Assembly (NCBI RefSeq): GCF_013256425.1
Contig: NZ_CP053904.1
Location: 1,922,001-1,986,000, forward strand
Reading direction: 5' to 3'
Origin: Hymenobacter sp. BRD67
GTDB lineage: Bacteria; Bacteroidota; Bacteroidia; Cytophagales; Hymenobacteraceae
DNA length: 64,000 nucleotides
Position 1 is the first letter of the stretch; the number at the start of each line of letters is the position of its first letter. Of this stretch, positions 37,065-47,022 are shown in pieces. Position numbers and translations under genes: made by a program. The notes beneath the pieces were generated by a model that worked only from the letters and a program-made list of their open reading frames with translations, ran no database searches and was not told the DNA's origin.

Positions 37065-37072
37065 CAAAGATA
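37065..37072 (-). promoter_or_regulatory. -7 element of the cold-shock gene
   Basis: TATCTTTG on the minus strand, exact TAnnTTTG match, about 110 bp before the ATG. It lies between csp and the divergent thioesterase gene. Confidence 0.55.
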
Positions 37073-37111
37073 GACAAAATTCCCGAACTTCGCCATGCTT
37101 TCAAAAAACTT

Positions 37112-37531
37112 ATGGACACGCCCGCCGCCCCTACGTATGCTTACAGTCATACCTTTACCGTCGAGGCTTCCGACATCGACCAGCTCGGCCACGCCAACAA
37201 CGTAGCCTACGTGCGCTGGGTCCAGGACGTGGCCGCCGCCCACTGGCACCACTTATATCCGCCTACCGCCGAGCTGCCTCCCCAGGTATGGGTGGTGCAG
37301 GAGCACCGCGTGCGCTACCTGCGCTCGGCCTACGCCGGCGACGAGCTGCGCGTGAGTACCTGGGTGGCTGATGTGAAGGGGGCCAGCTCGAAGCGCCTCA
37401 CCCGCATCGAGCGCGTGGCCGATGGACAGCTGCTCTGCGCTGCTGAGACCCAGTGGGTGTTGCTGGATGCGGCTAGCGGCCGGCCAAAACGGGTGCCGGC
37501 GGAAGTGGCGGAACGGCTTGGCATCGTTTAG
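37112..37531 (+). CDS. Acyl-CoA thioesterase, YbgC/FadM-like hotdog fold
   Basis: A 139-residue hotdog thioesterase that hydrolyses acyl-CoA or similar thioesters. The catalytic-motif region DIDQLGHANNVAYVRWVQD (residues 20-38) has the Asp and His-Asn pattern of the YbgC/FadM family, and QEHRVRYLRSAYAGDELRV follows. Cytoplasmic, no signal. Divergent from csp. Confidence 0.85.
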   Translation: MDTPAAPTYAYSHTFTVEASDIDQLGHANNVAYVRWVQDVAAAHWHHLYPPTAELPPQVWVVQEHRVRYLRSAYAGDELRVSTWVADVKGASSKRLTRIERVADGQLLCAAETQWVLLDAASGRPKRVPAEVAERLGIV

Positions 37532-37535
37532 GTGA

Positions 37536-37997
37536 TTAAGCAAGACCGTTAACTTTTATTGGTGTTGTTTTACCAGATTTAATATTGATTGTAATATTAA
37601 AAAAGCAACTTCCACCATCAAATACGCTGACCACCTGGAGATTTAAATTTTTATAGCCGAGTCCCGCTTCTTTACAGAAACCGTTTATCCACACTATTTT
37701 TCTACCTTCTTTATCAAAGGAGGTTTCGTATTGAATTCCGTATTCATTTAAATTTATTTTCTGCGTATCAGCCTTCTGGTTGTAATCAGCCATTGCTTTA
37801 CACAAAATAGCCTTCATGACAACTAATTCTTTAGAACTAAGCTTCGCATCGGAAGGCAATTTGTAGTAGTCGGGCTTCCTCTTACCGTTAACACATGTAT
37901 TGCTTACTGTGTGAGTGGCCGCTAGCTTTTGTATTGGAGCAGTTACTACCACGCTGACAGCTACTGTAAGTGAAAGTACATTAGCGAATGTTCTCAT
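37536..37997 (-). CDS. Secreted unknown protein
   Basis: A 153-residue protein with a signal peptide (about 1-25) and four to five Cys residues in the mature part that may form disulfides. It is clearly lower in GC than neighbours (many AAT, AAA, ATT). Mostly beta-rich: NEYGIQYETSFDKEGRKIVWINGFC, FFNITINIKSGK. No family recognised. Small, probably an accessory gene. It converges with the thioesterase gene by 4 bp spacing and is divergent from the nuclease-helicase. Confidence 0.6.
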   Translation of the reverse strand: MRTFANVLSLTVAVSVVVTAPIQKLAATHTVSNTCVNGKRKPDYYKLPSDAKLSSKELVVMKAILCKAMADYNQKADTQKINLNEYGIQYETSFDKEGRKIVWINGFCKEAGLGYKNLNLQVVSVFDGGSCFFNITINIKSGKTTPIKVNGLA

Positions 37998-38020
37998 TAT
38001 TTTTTGGGTAAACTTATTTA

Positions 38021-41000
38021 ATGCCAGCCCCCTTCCGCATCTATTCCGCCTCGGCCGGCTCCGGCAAGACGTACCAATTAACGAAAGAATATCTGAAGCT
38101 GGCGCTGGGCTACCCGCAGCCGGCCGACCCCACGGGCGAGCGAATTTACAAGCCCGATTACTTTAAGAGTATTCTGGCGATAACCTTTACCAACGACGCG
38201 GCGGGCGAGATGAAGGAGCGCATTTTGGGCGCGCTGCGGCGCTTCGCGCAGGCAGATGCAGGCAAGCCCAATGCTTTACTGGTAGAAGTAGCCGCCGAGC
38301 TGGCCCAGGAAAAGCAGCTGCCCCCGCACCTGCGCACGCCCACCGAGTGGCAGCAGGAAGTACAGCGGCGAGCAGCGGCCACGTTTCAACTGGTGCTCTA
38401 CCACTACGCCGACTTTGCAGTTAGCACGATTGACTCGTTTGTGCAGCGTATTGTCACGGCTTTTACGCGCGAGCTGGGGCTGCCCGCCACGTTTGAGGTG
38501 GAGCTGGATACCGACAGCGTGCTGCGCTCGGCGGTGGCGGCGCTGATTGACAAGGTGAACCGCGACCCGCAGAGCAAGCTGCTGAGCCAGACGCTGGCCG
38601 ACTACGCGCTGGGCCAGGCCGAGCAGGGCCGCAACTGGAACAAGCTGCCCGACGAGCTGCTGGACTTCGGCCGGGCGCTTTTCAACGAGAGCGTACACGA
38701 GGCCGTGGCCCAGCTGGGCCAGAAAACGATGGCCGATTTCCGGACGCTCGACCAGGAAATCCGGACCCGGCAGCGGGAAGCGGAAGCAGCCGTGCAGGCC
38801 CAGGCCAACCACGCCGTGGACGTGCTGGCGGCGGCCGGCATCGAGGCTGAGCATCTGGCCAGCGGCAGCGGCGGCATCTACGGGCACTTTACCAAGTGGG
38901 AGCGCTGGCTAAGTCTGCCCGAGAAGGACAACATTTTCCCTACTGCCACGGCCCGCAAAACGATTGAGAGCGGCAAATGGTGGAGCGAAAAGGGCAAAAA
39001 GGCCGGGCTGGTGCCCGCCATCGAAGCAGCGCAGCCCGACTTGGTAGAGGCATTTAGTGAACTCCTGGCGCTGCGCGAAAAATACCTTCCGGGCTACGTG
39101 CTGCTGGGTGCGGTGCAACCGTTTTTATTCCATGCCTCGCTGCTGAGCGAGCTCAATAAACTGGTCGAAGAAATCAGCCGCGAGCGCAATGTAGTGTTGA
39201 TTTCCGAATTCAACCGGCGCATTGCGGCCATCGTGCTCACCGAGCCGGTGCCGTTTATTTACGAGCGGCTGGGCGAAAAATATAGACATTTACTAATAGA
39301 CGAATTCCAGGACACCTCCGTGTTGCAGTGGAATAATCTGCTGCCGCTGGTCGAGAATGCGGTAGCCAACGGGGGGCTTTCGCTGGCGGTGGGCGATGCC
39401 AAGCAGGCTATTTACCGCTGGCGCGGCGGCGAGCTGGAGCAGATTCTGCGGCTTTATCAGGGCGATACCCCTGCGCTAGTAGCCCGCGCCCGCGATGCGG
39501 AAATGCAGCGGCTGCTCACGGAGCGCTACTACACCTTGCAGCAAAATCTGGAGCCGCACTCGCTGGCGGTTAACTACCGCAGCGAGCCGGCCATTATCGG
39601 GTTTAACAATGCTTTTTTCAGCTACGTGCGCGAGCGCAGCGGTGAGCACGACATCGTACAGGGAATTTTTGAGCCGGGCTTTCGGCAGGAGATTCCGGGG
39701 CAACAAGGCCGATTGGTTGGCGGCGAATTGACTGACCTGGCCGGCCACGTCGAGCTGCTTTTTACCAAAGATGACGCCCCCGCCCGGCGCTATGCGCCCG
39801 CGGCCGGGCAGTACCTCGAAGCGCCCCTGCCCGGCTATGCGCCCGAAGCGCTGCTCGACTACCAGGAAAGCACCTGCTACCTGGCATTGCAACTGGTAGA
39901 GCAGGCGCTGGCCGAGGGCTACCACCTGCGCGATGTGGCCGTGCTGTGCCGTACCCGCTGGCAAAGCCGCCTGCTGGCTAAGTTCCTGAAAGAGCGGGGA
40001 TTTCCGATTATTTCGGCCGATTCGCTGGCCTTGCAGTTTGCCGAAGTAGTAAACCTGCTGGTGGCCGTGATGCGCGTGCTGCACCAGAGCGCCGATACCC
40101 TGGCGCGGGCCGAGGCGCTGCTGCTACTCGACAAGGTAGTGCGCCGCCTACCCCCTACCCCGGCGCGGGCGCGCCACATCGCGGAGATAGCAAATAATAC
40201 CGAAAGCGGCCGGCCTTTTTTCGACGAATTGCGCCACCTGGGCTTCGACGTCGACGAGCACCAAACCGGCAACCTGGGTTTGTATGAGCTGACCGAAAAA
40301 TTAATCGGCATTTTCGGGCTGCTCGGGGCCAATACGGAGAGTGATTATTTATTCCGCTTTCTTGATTTGACGCTGGAATTCAGCTTGAAATACGGCAATA
40401 ACCTGGGTAATTTTCTGACGCACTGGGACGAGCGCAAGGGCTCGCTGAGCATCAATGCGCCGGGCGGAGCCGATGCCATTACCATTACGACTGTGCACAA
40501 GGCCAAGGGCCTGGCTTATGGCGTCGTTATCGTGCCCTTTGCCGACTGGACGCTGGTGCCCCGCACCGATACACTGCTCTGGGGCCGCCTCGAAACCGCC
40601 GAAAAGCCCCTGCCCGACCTGCCCGACGTGGCCGTGGTGCGCCTCAACAAAACGCTCACCTACACGCCCCTGGCAACCCAGGACGCCGAGGAGCGCGAGA
40701 AAACGCTGCTCGATGGCCTCAATACGCTGTACGTGGCCTTTACCCGGCCCCGGCACCGGCTCTACATCATCAGCAAAACGCCCGCCGAGCCCAAAAAGAC
40801 CTCCGGCGAGCTGCCCCTGACTGCCGCTGCCGAGCCGGCCGCCGCCCAGGGCCCGGCCCGCGACGTGGCTGACCTGCTGGCCGGTTACCTGCGCCAGCTC
40901 GGCCACTGGCAGGCAGAAGCGACGAGCTTCGTCCTCAGCCAGGGGGCAGCGGCCGACTTCAAAACCAGCCACCAGCCGCCCGCCACCGGCTTCCCACTTA

Positions 41001-41530
41001 CCAACCTGACTTCTACGGCCTGGGACGAGCGCCTGCACCTGCGCCGCCACGCCACTACGGTCTTCGATTTTGACGAGCAGGAAAAGCAGGGCGAGCTAAA
41101 CCGCAAGCTGCACTATGCCCTGCGCCGCCTGCTATCGGTACAGGACCTGGAGCGTACGCTGCGCCAGCTCGTGGCCGAAGGCATTGTGAATGCGAAGGAG
41201 CGGCCGGCACTAGAAGCCGGCCTGCGCCAGGTACTGCACCACCCACGCCTGGCCCCTTACTTCGCCCCCGGTCTGGCCGTGGAAACTGAGCGTGAAATCC
41301 TCATCGGCGGCCACACCCACCGCGCCTATAAGCCCGACCGCATCGTGTTTGGCGAAGGCGACAGCCGCGCCGAGCAAACGGTGACCATGCTTGATTTTAA
41401 ATTACCGCCCCCGCAGGATATCCATAAAATCAGGCTGCGCGACTATGGAAAATTATTCCGGGAGCTGGGCTACGAAGACGTGCGCGGAGTAATCTATTAT
41501 TTTGGGTCGGGGGAGGTAGCAGAGGTATGA
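38021..41530 (+). CDS. UvrD-family helicase/nuclease, AddA/RecB-like
   Basis: A 1169-residue double-strand-break processing enzyme. Walker A ASAGSGKTYQLTKEY (residues ~9-23), motif II LLIDEFQDTS, motif III GDAKQAIYRWRGG, motif IV VNYRSEPAIIGFN, and motif V/VI ITTVHKAKGLAYGVV ... LYVAFTRPRHRLYI place it in SF1A. The C-terminal third has a PD-(D/E)XK nuclease region with ...VTMLDFKLPPP (D-x-K). The partner AddB-like gene is not in the window. ATG 38021; the length is usual for Bacteroidetes members. Confidence 0.9.
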   Translation: MPAPFRIYSASAGSGKTYQLTKEYLKLALGYPQPADPTGERIYKPDYFKSILAITFTNDAAGEMKERILGALRRFAQADAGKPNALLVEVAAELAQEKQLPPHLRTPTEWQQEVQRRAAATFQLVLYHYADFAVSTIDSFVQRIVTAFTRELGLPATFEVELDTDSVLRSAVAALIDKVNRDPQSKLLSQTLADYALGQAEQGRNWNKLPDELLDFGRALFNESVHEAVAQLGQKTMADFRTLDQEIRTRQREAEAAVQAQANHAVDVLAAAGIEAEHLASGSGGIYGHFTKWERWLSLPEKDNIFPTATARKTIESGKWWSEKGKKAGLVPAIEAAQPDLVEAFSELLALREKYLPGYVLLGAVQPFLFHASLLSELNKLVEEISRERNVVLISEFNRRIAAIVLTEPVPFIYERLGEKYRHLLIDEFQDTSVLQWNNLLPLVENAVANGGLSLAVGDAKQAIYRWRGGELEQILRLYQGDTPALVARARDAEMQRLLTERYYTLQQNLEPHSLAVNYRSEPAIIGFNNAFFSYVRERSGEHDIVQGIFEPGFRQEIPGQQGRLVGGELTDLAGHVELLFTKDDAPARRYAPAAGQYLEAPLPGYAPEALLDYQESTCYLALQLVEQALAEGYHLRDVAVLCRTRWQSRLLAKFLKERGFPIISADSLALQFAEVVNLLVAVMRVLHQSADTLARAEALLLLDKVVRRLPPTPARARHIAEIANNTESGRPFFDELRHLGFDVDEHQTGNLGLYELTEKLIGIFGLLGANTESDYLFRFLDLTLEFSLKYGNNLGNFLTHWDERKGSLSINAPGGADAITITTVHKAKGLAYGVVIVPFADWTLVPRTDTLLWGRLETAEKPLPDLPDVAVVRLNKTLTYTPLATQDAEEREKTLLDGLNTLYVAFTRPRHRLYIISKTPAEPKKTSGELPLTAAAEPAAAQGPARDVADLLAGYLRQLGHWQAEATSFVLSQGAAADFKTSHQPPATGFPLTNLTSTAWDERLHLRRHATTVFDFDEQEKQGELNRKLHYALRRLLSVQDLERTLRQLVAEGIVNAKERPALEAGLRQVLHHPRLAPYFAPGLAVETEREILIGGHTHRAYKPDRIVFGEGDSRAEQTVTMLDFKLPPPQDIHKIRLRDYGKLFRELGYEDVRGVIYYFGSGEVAEV

Positions 41531-41609
41531 AAGCGGGCAGCCGGCGAAAAAGCCTAATTCGACTTCCTAAGCAGCTTCTATTTATAAAAGCAATGCCCAA
41601 TTATTCTTA

Positions 41610-42541
41610 ATGAGTCCGGATTCAAAAATTAGGCAGATTTTTCTGCCCTTCCTAGGAATCGTGCTTAGCGTATTGAGCAGCTTTTTCATAGTTGACTGGT
41701 GGATGAATAAGCGTGCCTCAGATGCCATTAGCGCATTATGGATTAGTGTATTACCTATCACGGTGGCCGTGGTGCTGGTAGCTGTATTCCTGCATCCGCA
41801 ACTCAAGTATCTGAAATACTCAACGCAGCGTGGCGCCAGCACTAAGGAAGGTGGCAACACGGTACTGCTATATTTTCTGCCTGTTTTGCTGATAGGCGTA
41901 GAATCTTGGCGCCTGGACGATTATCTAGGCAATAAATTAGCCGGAATAACAGCGTTGAATACGATTGAAGAAATTGAAAAGTATCCGCCTACCAGATTTT
42001 ATTTATTAAAACAACGCTATTTAGACACCTCCGCCATCGGTTGTGACTCAGCAATAGTACACCAAAAAAACACCCGCCTGCTGCTATTTTTGATATAAGC
42101 GTCCCCATAATTAAAAGTGAAACTGATAAAGAACATTTTTACTCTGCTGTAGCCTGGCTGGCCTTGCGCTACTCCACGGCAGTGCCCCCTGGCCTAACCG
42201 AAGATGCTACGTATGATAAGTTAAACATTTTGGGGCAGCAGTGGCATGAGAAATTCAAGTATGCCAAATTGGATACCCTTGTAAATTTCCAGTACCTTGA
42301 GCGCGCGGGCTTATCAGCTAAAGCGCTACCTTACATAAGGGCTGCTGAACATAGTTCGGTTTACCGTAGTCCGGGAAATACGCGACTTGAGCCGCTTATA
42401 CTCTATCCTAAATACGGTCCATTTGACCAGCGTAACGACGGCAAACCCTTCTGGCTGTGCCTCATTTTAGTTGCTGGCTTGGGCGGCTTTCTATTGATTC
42501 TGCAACAAACTGACTTGAAACCGGCGGATGAGATGGCGTAG
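41610..42541 (+). CDS. Unknown membrane protein (one frameshift)
   Basis: As sequenced, the frame breaks after ~160 codons at an A7 run (42063-42069). Adding one A continues it as ...KKHPPAAIFDISVPIIKSE... into the frame ending at 42541, giving about 310 residues. The first half has three TM helices (PFLGIVLSVLSSFFIVDWW; ISVLPITVAVVLVAVFL; VLLYFLPVLLIGV). The second half is soluble with YLERAGLSAKALPYIRAAE, then a C-terminal TM helix (FWLCLILVAGLGGFLLIL). Function unknown. Lower GC than its neighbours. Confidence 0.7.
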
Positions 42542-42648
42542 CGCAACAGGTAAACACGTAGCAAATAGCAGCCCAGGCGCAACACCCATCGCTCCGCTCC
42601 CGTCTATACCCAAACGGCTATTTTTCACCGCCGTTTTTACCTCCTCCA

Positions 42649-44338
42649 ATGCTTTCCAACCGACTTGCTACCTGGCCGCGCCTGGCGCTGGCTGCTTCTC
42701 TTCTGCTTCCCGCCGCCGCCGAGGCGCAGACTGCCCCGATATGCCGGCCCCGGCCACTACGCCTGCCGGCCCTACTGTAGCGGAAGCTGCCAAGGCGCAA
42801 TGGCACCTGCGCGACCCGCAGCTGGACAAAATACCCGGCACCGGCACCACCCGCACCTATGCCGAGCTGCTGAAGGGCCGCGTGCCGACTGCGGTAGTAG
42901 TTGCCGTAATTGACTCGGGCATCGATACGGCCCACGTTGATTTGAAGCCCGTGCTCTGGCGTAATCCCCGCGAAATCCCGGGCAATGGCATCGACGACGA
43001 CCACAATGGCTACATCGACGACGTGCACGGCTGGAATTTTCTGGGGGCAAGGATGGCCGTAACATCTCGGTCGAAACCCTCGAATCGACACGCATTGTGG
43101 CCAAGTACGGGCCGCGCTTTGCGGGTAAAACCAGCACCCAGATTAAGGCCGCCGACCGCGCCGACTACACGATGTATCTGAAGGCCAAAAAAGCCTATGA
43201 TGCCAAGCGCAAGGAGCTGACTACCGAGCTGGCCCAGGCCGGCCAGATGACCGGCCCGCTCACGCAGATGACCGCCGCGCTCAAGGAGAAGCTGGGCGTC
43301 GAAAAGCTCGATACCACGACCATGCGCCGCGCAGCAGCGCAGATTTCGGACCCCGAGTTCAAGGGCTTACTTACATCGCTCTACCAGAATATGAAACAGG
43401 GCGGAATCGGCGATACTGATGCGCTCATTGCGGAGCTGACGAGCGAGCTCAAGGAACAGCGCGAACAGCTCGACTATAGCCTGAATACTAAATTCAACGC
43501 CCGCGCCGAGATTGTGAAGGACAACCCCGACGATGTAGCCCAGCGCAACTACGGCAACAACGACGTGATGGGGCCTGATGCGCTGCACGGCACCCACGTG
43601 GCCGGCATTATTGCGGCCGTGCGCGACAATAACCTTGGCGTACAAGGAATTGCGGCCGCGCCGGTGCAGATAATGAGCGTGCGTACCGTGCCCAATGGCG
43701 ACGAGCGTGACAAAGACGTGGCGAATGCCATCCGCTACGCCGTAGACAACGGCGCGCAGATTATCAACATGAGCTTTGGCAAGGAATTCTCGCCCCAGCG
43801 CCCGGCCGTGGAAGCAGCCTACAAGTACGCCGCCAGCAAGAACGTACTGCTTGTACACGCCGCCGGCAACGAAGACGACAACCTCGACGTGACGCAGCAT
43901 TACCCTGCCTCGTTTTACCTCGATGGCTCGACCCCGCCCAACCTGCTGACCGTTGGGGCCTCGGGCTCGACTGACGACGAGAACCTGACCGCCAGCTTCA
44001 GCAACTACTCCAAGCGGCAGGTCGACGTGTTTGCGCCCGGCGTGGGTATTTACTCGACGCTGCCGGGCAATAAGTACGGCTCAGAGAGCGGCACCAGCAT
44101 GGCTTCGCCGGTTACGGCCGGCGTGGCAGCGGTGCTCAAATCGTATTTTCCCAACCTCACCGCCGCCGACCTCAAGCGAATTATTCGGCAATCGGCGCAG
44201 GTGCACCACACGCAGGTGCTGATACCCGGCGAAAACGGCAAAAAGGCTGATTTCTCGACCCTTTCGGCCACCGGTGGCATTGTGGACCTCTACGAAGCCG
44301 TGCGCCTGGCAGCTCAGCAGGACGCGTCGCATAAGTAA
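42649..44338 (+). CDS. Secreted S8 (subtilisin-like) peptidase (two frameshifts)
   Basis: Three pieces in two frame changes form one protein of about 560 residues. ATG 42649 gives a signal peptide (LALAASLLLPAAAEAQ). One missing C in the run near 42735 moves the frame to DMPAPATTPAGPTVAEAAK; one missing G in the run near 43045 moves it again to GKDGRNISVETLESTRIVAKYG. The catalytic triad is intact across the pieces: Asp in VAVIDSGIDTAH, His in LHGTHVAGIIAAV, Ser in SGTSMASPVTAG. A ~130-residue helical insert (AQAGQMTGPLTQ...) lies between Asp and His. Exported extracellular or periplasmic protease. Confidence 0.85.
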
Positions 44339-44378
44339 AAAGCCCGGGCGGCCAGCCGCTTTTTGCGTAAGTTGAGGC

Positions 44379-45368
44379 ATGCTTCCTCAATTCTTCATCT
44401 TAGAGCGGCTGCGCCGACTGCGGGCGCAGGGTACCTCGCCCCCAAAAGATACTCCCTCCACTCACCCGCTGCTGGCCGATGCACAGGCCCCCCGCCCGGC
44501 ACCGGTAAAGTCGGGCTGGCGGCGGCACCTGGCCAACGCTGCCTACCTGGCGGCCGGGGTGTTCTCGGCGGCGCTGGGGTTGGAGTCGTTTATTCTTCCC
44601 AACGGCCTTTTCGACGGGGGTGTTACGGGGCTGTCGCTGCTGGCGGCGCGGCTCATTCACCTGCCGCTGTCAGTTTTTCTGGTGGTGCTCAACCTGCCGT
44701 TTATCTGGCTGGGTTACGAGCAGCTGGGCAAGGGCTTCGCAGCGCGGGCCCTGACGGCCATTCTGGCCCTGGCCCTCGTGCTGGTGGTGGTGCACTTCCC
44801 CGTTATTACCCAGGATAAAATGCTGATTGCCGTATTCGGCGGCTTTTTTCTGGGTGCGGGCATCGGCTTGGCCATGCGCGGGGGCGGGGTACTCGATGGC
44901 ACCGAGATACTGGCGGTTTACCTGAGCCGCAAGGCCAGCCTTAGCGTGGGCGACTTTGTACTGGTACTCAATATTCTAATTTTCTGCATTGTCGCCTGGG
45001 TGCTATCGGTGCAGACCGCCCTCTACTCCATTCTCACTTACCTGGCAGCCGCCAAAACCATTGAGTTTGTGGTCAATGGCATTGAAGAATATACCGGAGT
45101 TACTATAATATCCGAACACAGCGACGCTATCCGCCGCATTATTACCGAGCGCCTGGGGCGGGGCGTTACCGTATATGGGGGCAAGCGGGGCTACGGCTCG
45201 CACGGCGAACAGCCCAGCCCCATCGACATCGTTTTCACGGTAGTAACTCGCCTGGAAGTCAGTCAGGTAACCGCTGAAGTGAACAACCTCGACCCGCACG
45301 CCTTCATCATTATGCACAGCGTGAACGACGCCAAAGGCGGCATGGTCAAGAAACGGGCATTACATTAA
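44379..45368 (+). CDS. YitT family membrane protein with DUF2179 domain
   Basis: A 329-residue polytopic membrane protein of unknown function. Five to six TM helices between residues ~50 and 235, including GLESFILPNGLFDGGVTGLSLL and FGGFFLGAGIGLAMRGGGVLDGTEILAVYL, which is the family signature. The C-terminal soluble DUF2179 domain (GRGVTVYGGKRGYG) may bind a nucleotide. ATG 44379, 40 bp after the peptidase. Confidence 0.9.
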   Translation: MLPQFFILERLRRLRAQGTSPPKDTPSTHPLLADAQAPRPAPVKSGWRRHLANAAYLAAGVFSAALGLESFILPNGLFDGGVTGLSLLAARLIHLPLSVFLVVLNLPFIWLGYEQLGKGFAARALTAILALALVLVVVHFPVITQDKMLIAVFGGFFLGAGIGLAMRGGGVLDGTEILAVYLSRKASLSVGDFVLVLNILIFCIVAWVLSVQTALYSILTYLAAAKTIEFVVNGIEEYTGVTIISEHSDAIRRIITERLGRGVTVYGGKRGYGSHGEQPSPIDIVFTVVTRLEVSQVTAEVNNLDPHAFIIMHSVNDAKGGMVKKRALH

Positions 45369-45459
45369 CCATTAAAATTGAATATTATTATGGCAAATAA
45401 TAAATATCTCATTAAAGATTTTCCACTCCTGCTTCCCCTTTCTTAGCTGAAGCGCGGCT

Positions 45460-45467
45460 TACTTTTG
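45460..45467 (+). promoter_or_regulatory. -7 element very close to the MOSC gene
   Basis: TACTTTTG ends only five bases before the ATG, so transcription probably starts at or just past the start codon (leaderless). No clear -33 element. Confidence 0.45.
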
Positions 45468-45472
45468 TAAGT

Positions 45473-46300
45473 ATGCCCGCTTCTACTACTCAGCTTACGC
45501 TTACTGGTCTTTTTATTTACCCGGTTAAATCATTGGGAGGCATAAGCTTACCAGCGGCCGAGCTAACGCCCCAGGGCCTGCGCCACGACCGCCGCTGGCT
45601 GATAGTAGACGAGCGCAACCGTTTTCTGACGCAGCGCGAGCACGCCCAAATGGCGCTGCTGGCAGTGGAGCCAGCCTACAATGGCTTTTTGCTGCGCCAT
45701 CGCCAGCGGCCCGAGCTACTACCACTCTATATTCCCTTTGAAGCTACGCCCGATAAGACCCTGTTTGTCAGCATCTGGGATGATATGGTGTGGGCCTGGC
45801 GCGGCACCCGGGAAGCCGACCACTGGCTGAGCGAGGCCCTGGGCCAGCCCTGCAAGCTGGTCTATATGTCGGATATGGTTCGCCGCGAGGTGGAGCCCGA
45901 GCTGAACCCGGCGGGGCTGCTCGTCAGCTTTGCCGACGGCTACCCTTACCTGCTGGCTACCGAAGAATCGTTGGCCAAGCTCAATGCCCAGCTCGCCGAG
46001 CCGGTACCCATGAATCGGTTCCGCCCCAACTTACTGGTAAGCGGTGCCCCCGCCGACGCGGAGCTGCACTGGGCTGACTTCAGCATTGGCGGCCAGCCCT
46101 TTCGCTCGGTGCGCGGCTGCGGGCGCTGTATCGTCACGACCATCAACCAGGACACCGCGCAGAAAAACCCCGCCGGCGAGCCGCTCCGTACCCTGGCCAC
46201 TTACCGCAAGCCAGCCAACAAAGTGCTGTTTGGCCAGAACGTAACGGGCCCGGCCAACGGCCGCCTGCAGGTAGGCGATGCCGTCGTAGTGGTAAGCTAA
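45473..46300 (+). CDS. MOSC domain-containing protein
   Basis: A 275-residue soluble protein with an N-terminal beta-barrel domain (LFIYPVKSLGGISLPAAELTPQGLRHDRRWLIVD) and a MOSC domain (residues ~110-270) carrying the conserved Cys region FRSVRGCGRCIVTTINQDT. MOSC proteins bind molybdenum cofactor or act on metal-sulfur substrates. Similar stand-alone proteins are YcbX-like, which detoxify N-hydroxylated bases. Exact substrate not shown. Confidence 0.9.
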   Translation: MPASTTQLTLTGLFIYPVKSLGGISLPAAELTPQGLRHDRRWLIVDERNRFLTQREHAQMALLAVEPAYNGFLLRHRQRPELLPLYIPFEATPDKTLFVSIWDDMVWAWRGTREADHWLSEALGQPCKLVYMSDMVRREVEPELNPAGLLVSFADGYPYLLATEESLAKLNAQLAEPVPMNRFRPNLLVSGAPADAELHWADFSIGGQPFRSVRGCGRCIVTTINQDTAQKNPAGEPLRTLATYRKPANKVLFGQNVTGPANGRLQVGDAVVVVS

Positions 46301-46352
46301 GAAAGCTTGCTTTGCTCGTGCAGGCCGCATACCGCGCTTTTATTTCAAGCAG

Positions 46353-47022
46353 ATGGATATAGGTTTTGCGCTCGATTTTCTGCGCCGCCTGGCGGCAAAC
46401 AATAACACGGCCTGGATGCAGGAAAACCGCGCCGATTACCGGCGGGCCCGCGACACCTTTGCCGCACTCGTAACGGAAGTATTGCGCCGGGCCACGCCGG
46501 GCATCCCTGAGCTGGCGGGACTTACGCCAGCGCAGGTCATGTTTCGGCTGCATAAGAACGACCGGAGCCAGACCGACCCGAGCCCTATAAGCGGCGCCTG
46601 GGCGCGGGCCTGGTGCCCGGTGGCCGGCACGCACCGCGGGCGGGCTATTTCCTGGCTTTAAAGCCGGGGGGCGGCTCGTGGCTGCGGGCCGGGCGCTTCA
46701 CGCCTACCCCGCCGAGCTGACGGCCATCCGCCAGGAGATTCATTACAATGGAGCCAGCTTTCACCAGCAGCTGACCCACCCGCTAGTGCTGCAGCATTTT
46801 CCAGGCGGCCTGGATATGGGCGTTCCGCAGCTCACCCGCCCGCCCAGAGGCTACCTCGCCACCGACCCCGACCTGCCCTGGCTTAAGCTTAAAAGCTTCG
46901 GCGTAGTGCAGCTTTTTCGGGATGGCGAAGTACTGGCGCCCGACTTTATCGACCGCGTGGTTGCGGGTATGCAGGCCGCCCGGCCGTGGGTAAGCTGGCT
47001 AAACGAGGCCCTGTACGACTAA
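46353..47022 (+). CDS. DUF2461 domain protein (two frameshifts)
   Basis: Pieces of one ~222-residue protein. It starts MDIGFALDFLRRLAANNNTAWMQENR, runs to ...LHKNDRSQTD, then a missing C in CCC near 46583 moves it to YKRRLGAGLVPGG...GYFLALKPGGGSWLRAGRFTP, and a missing C near 46715 brings in PAELTAIRQEIHYNGASF to the end at 47022. DUF2461 proteins are widespread in Bacteroidetes, function unknown. The stop overlaps the convergent kinase gene by 4 bp. Confidence 0.8.
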
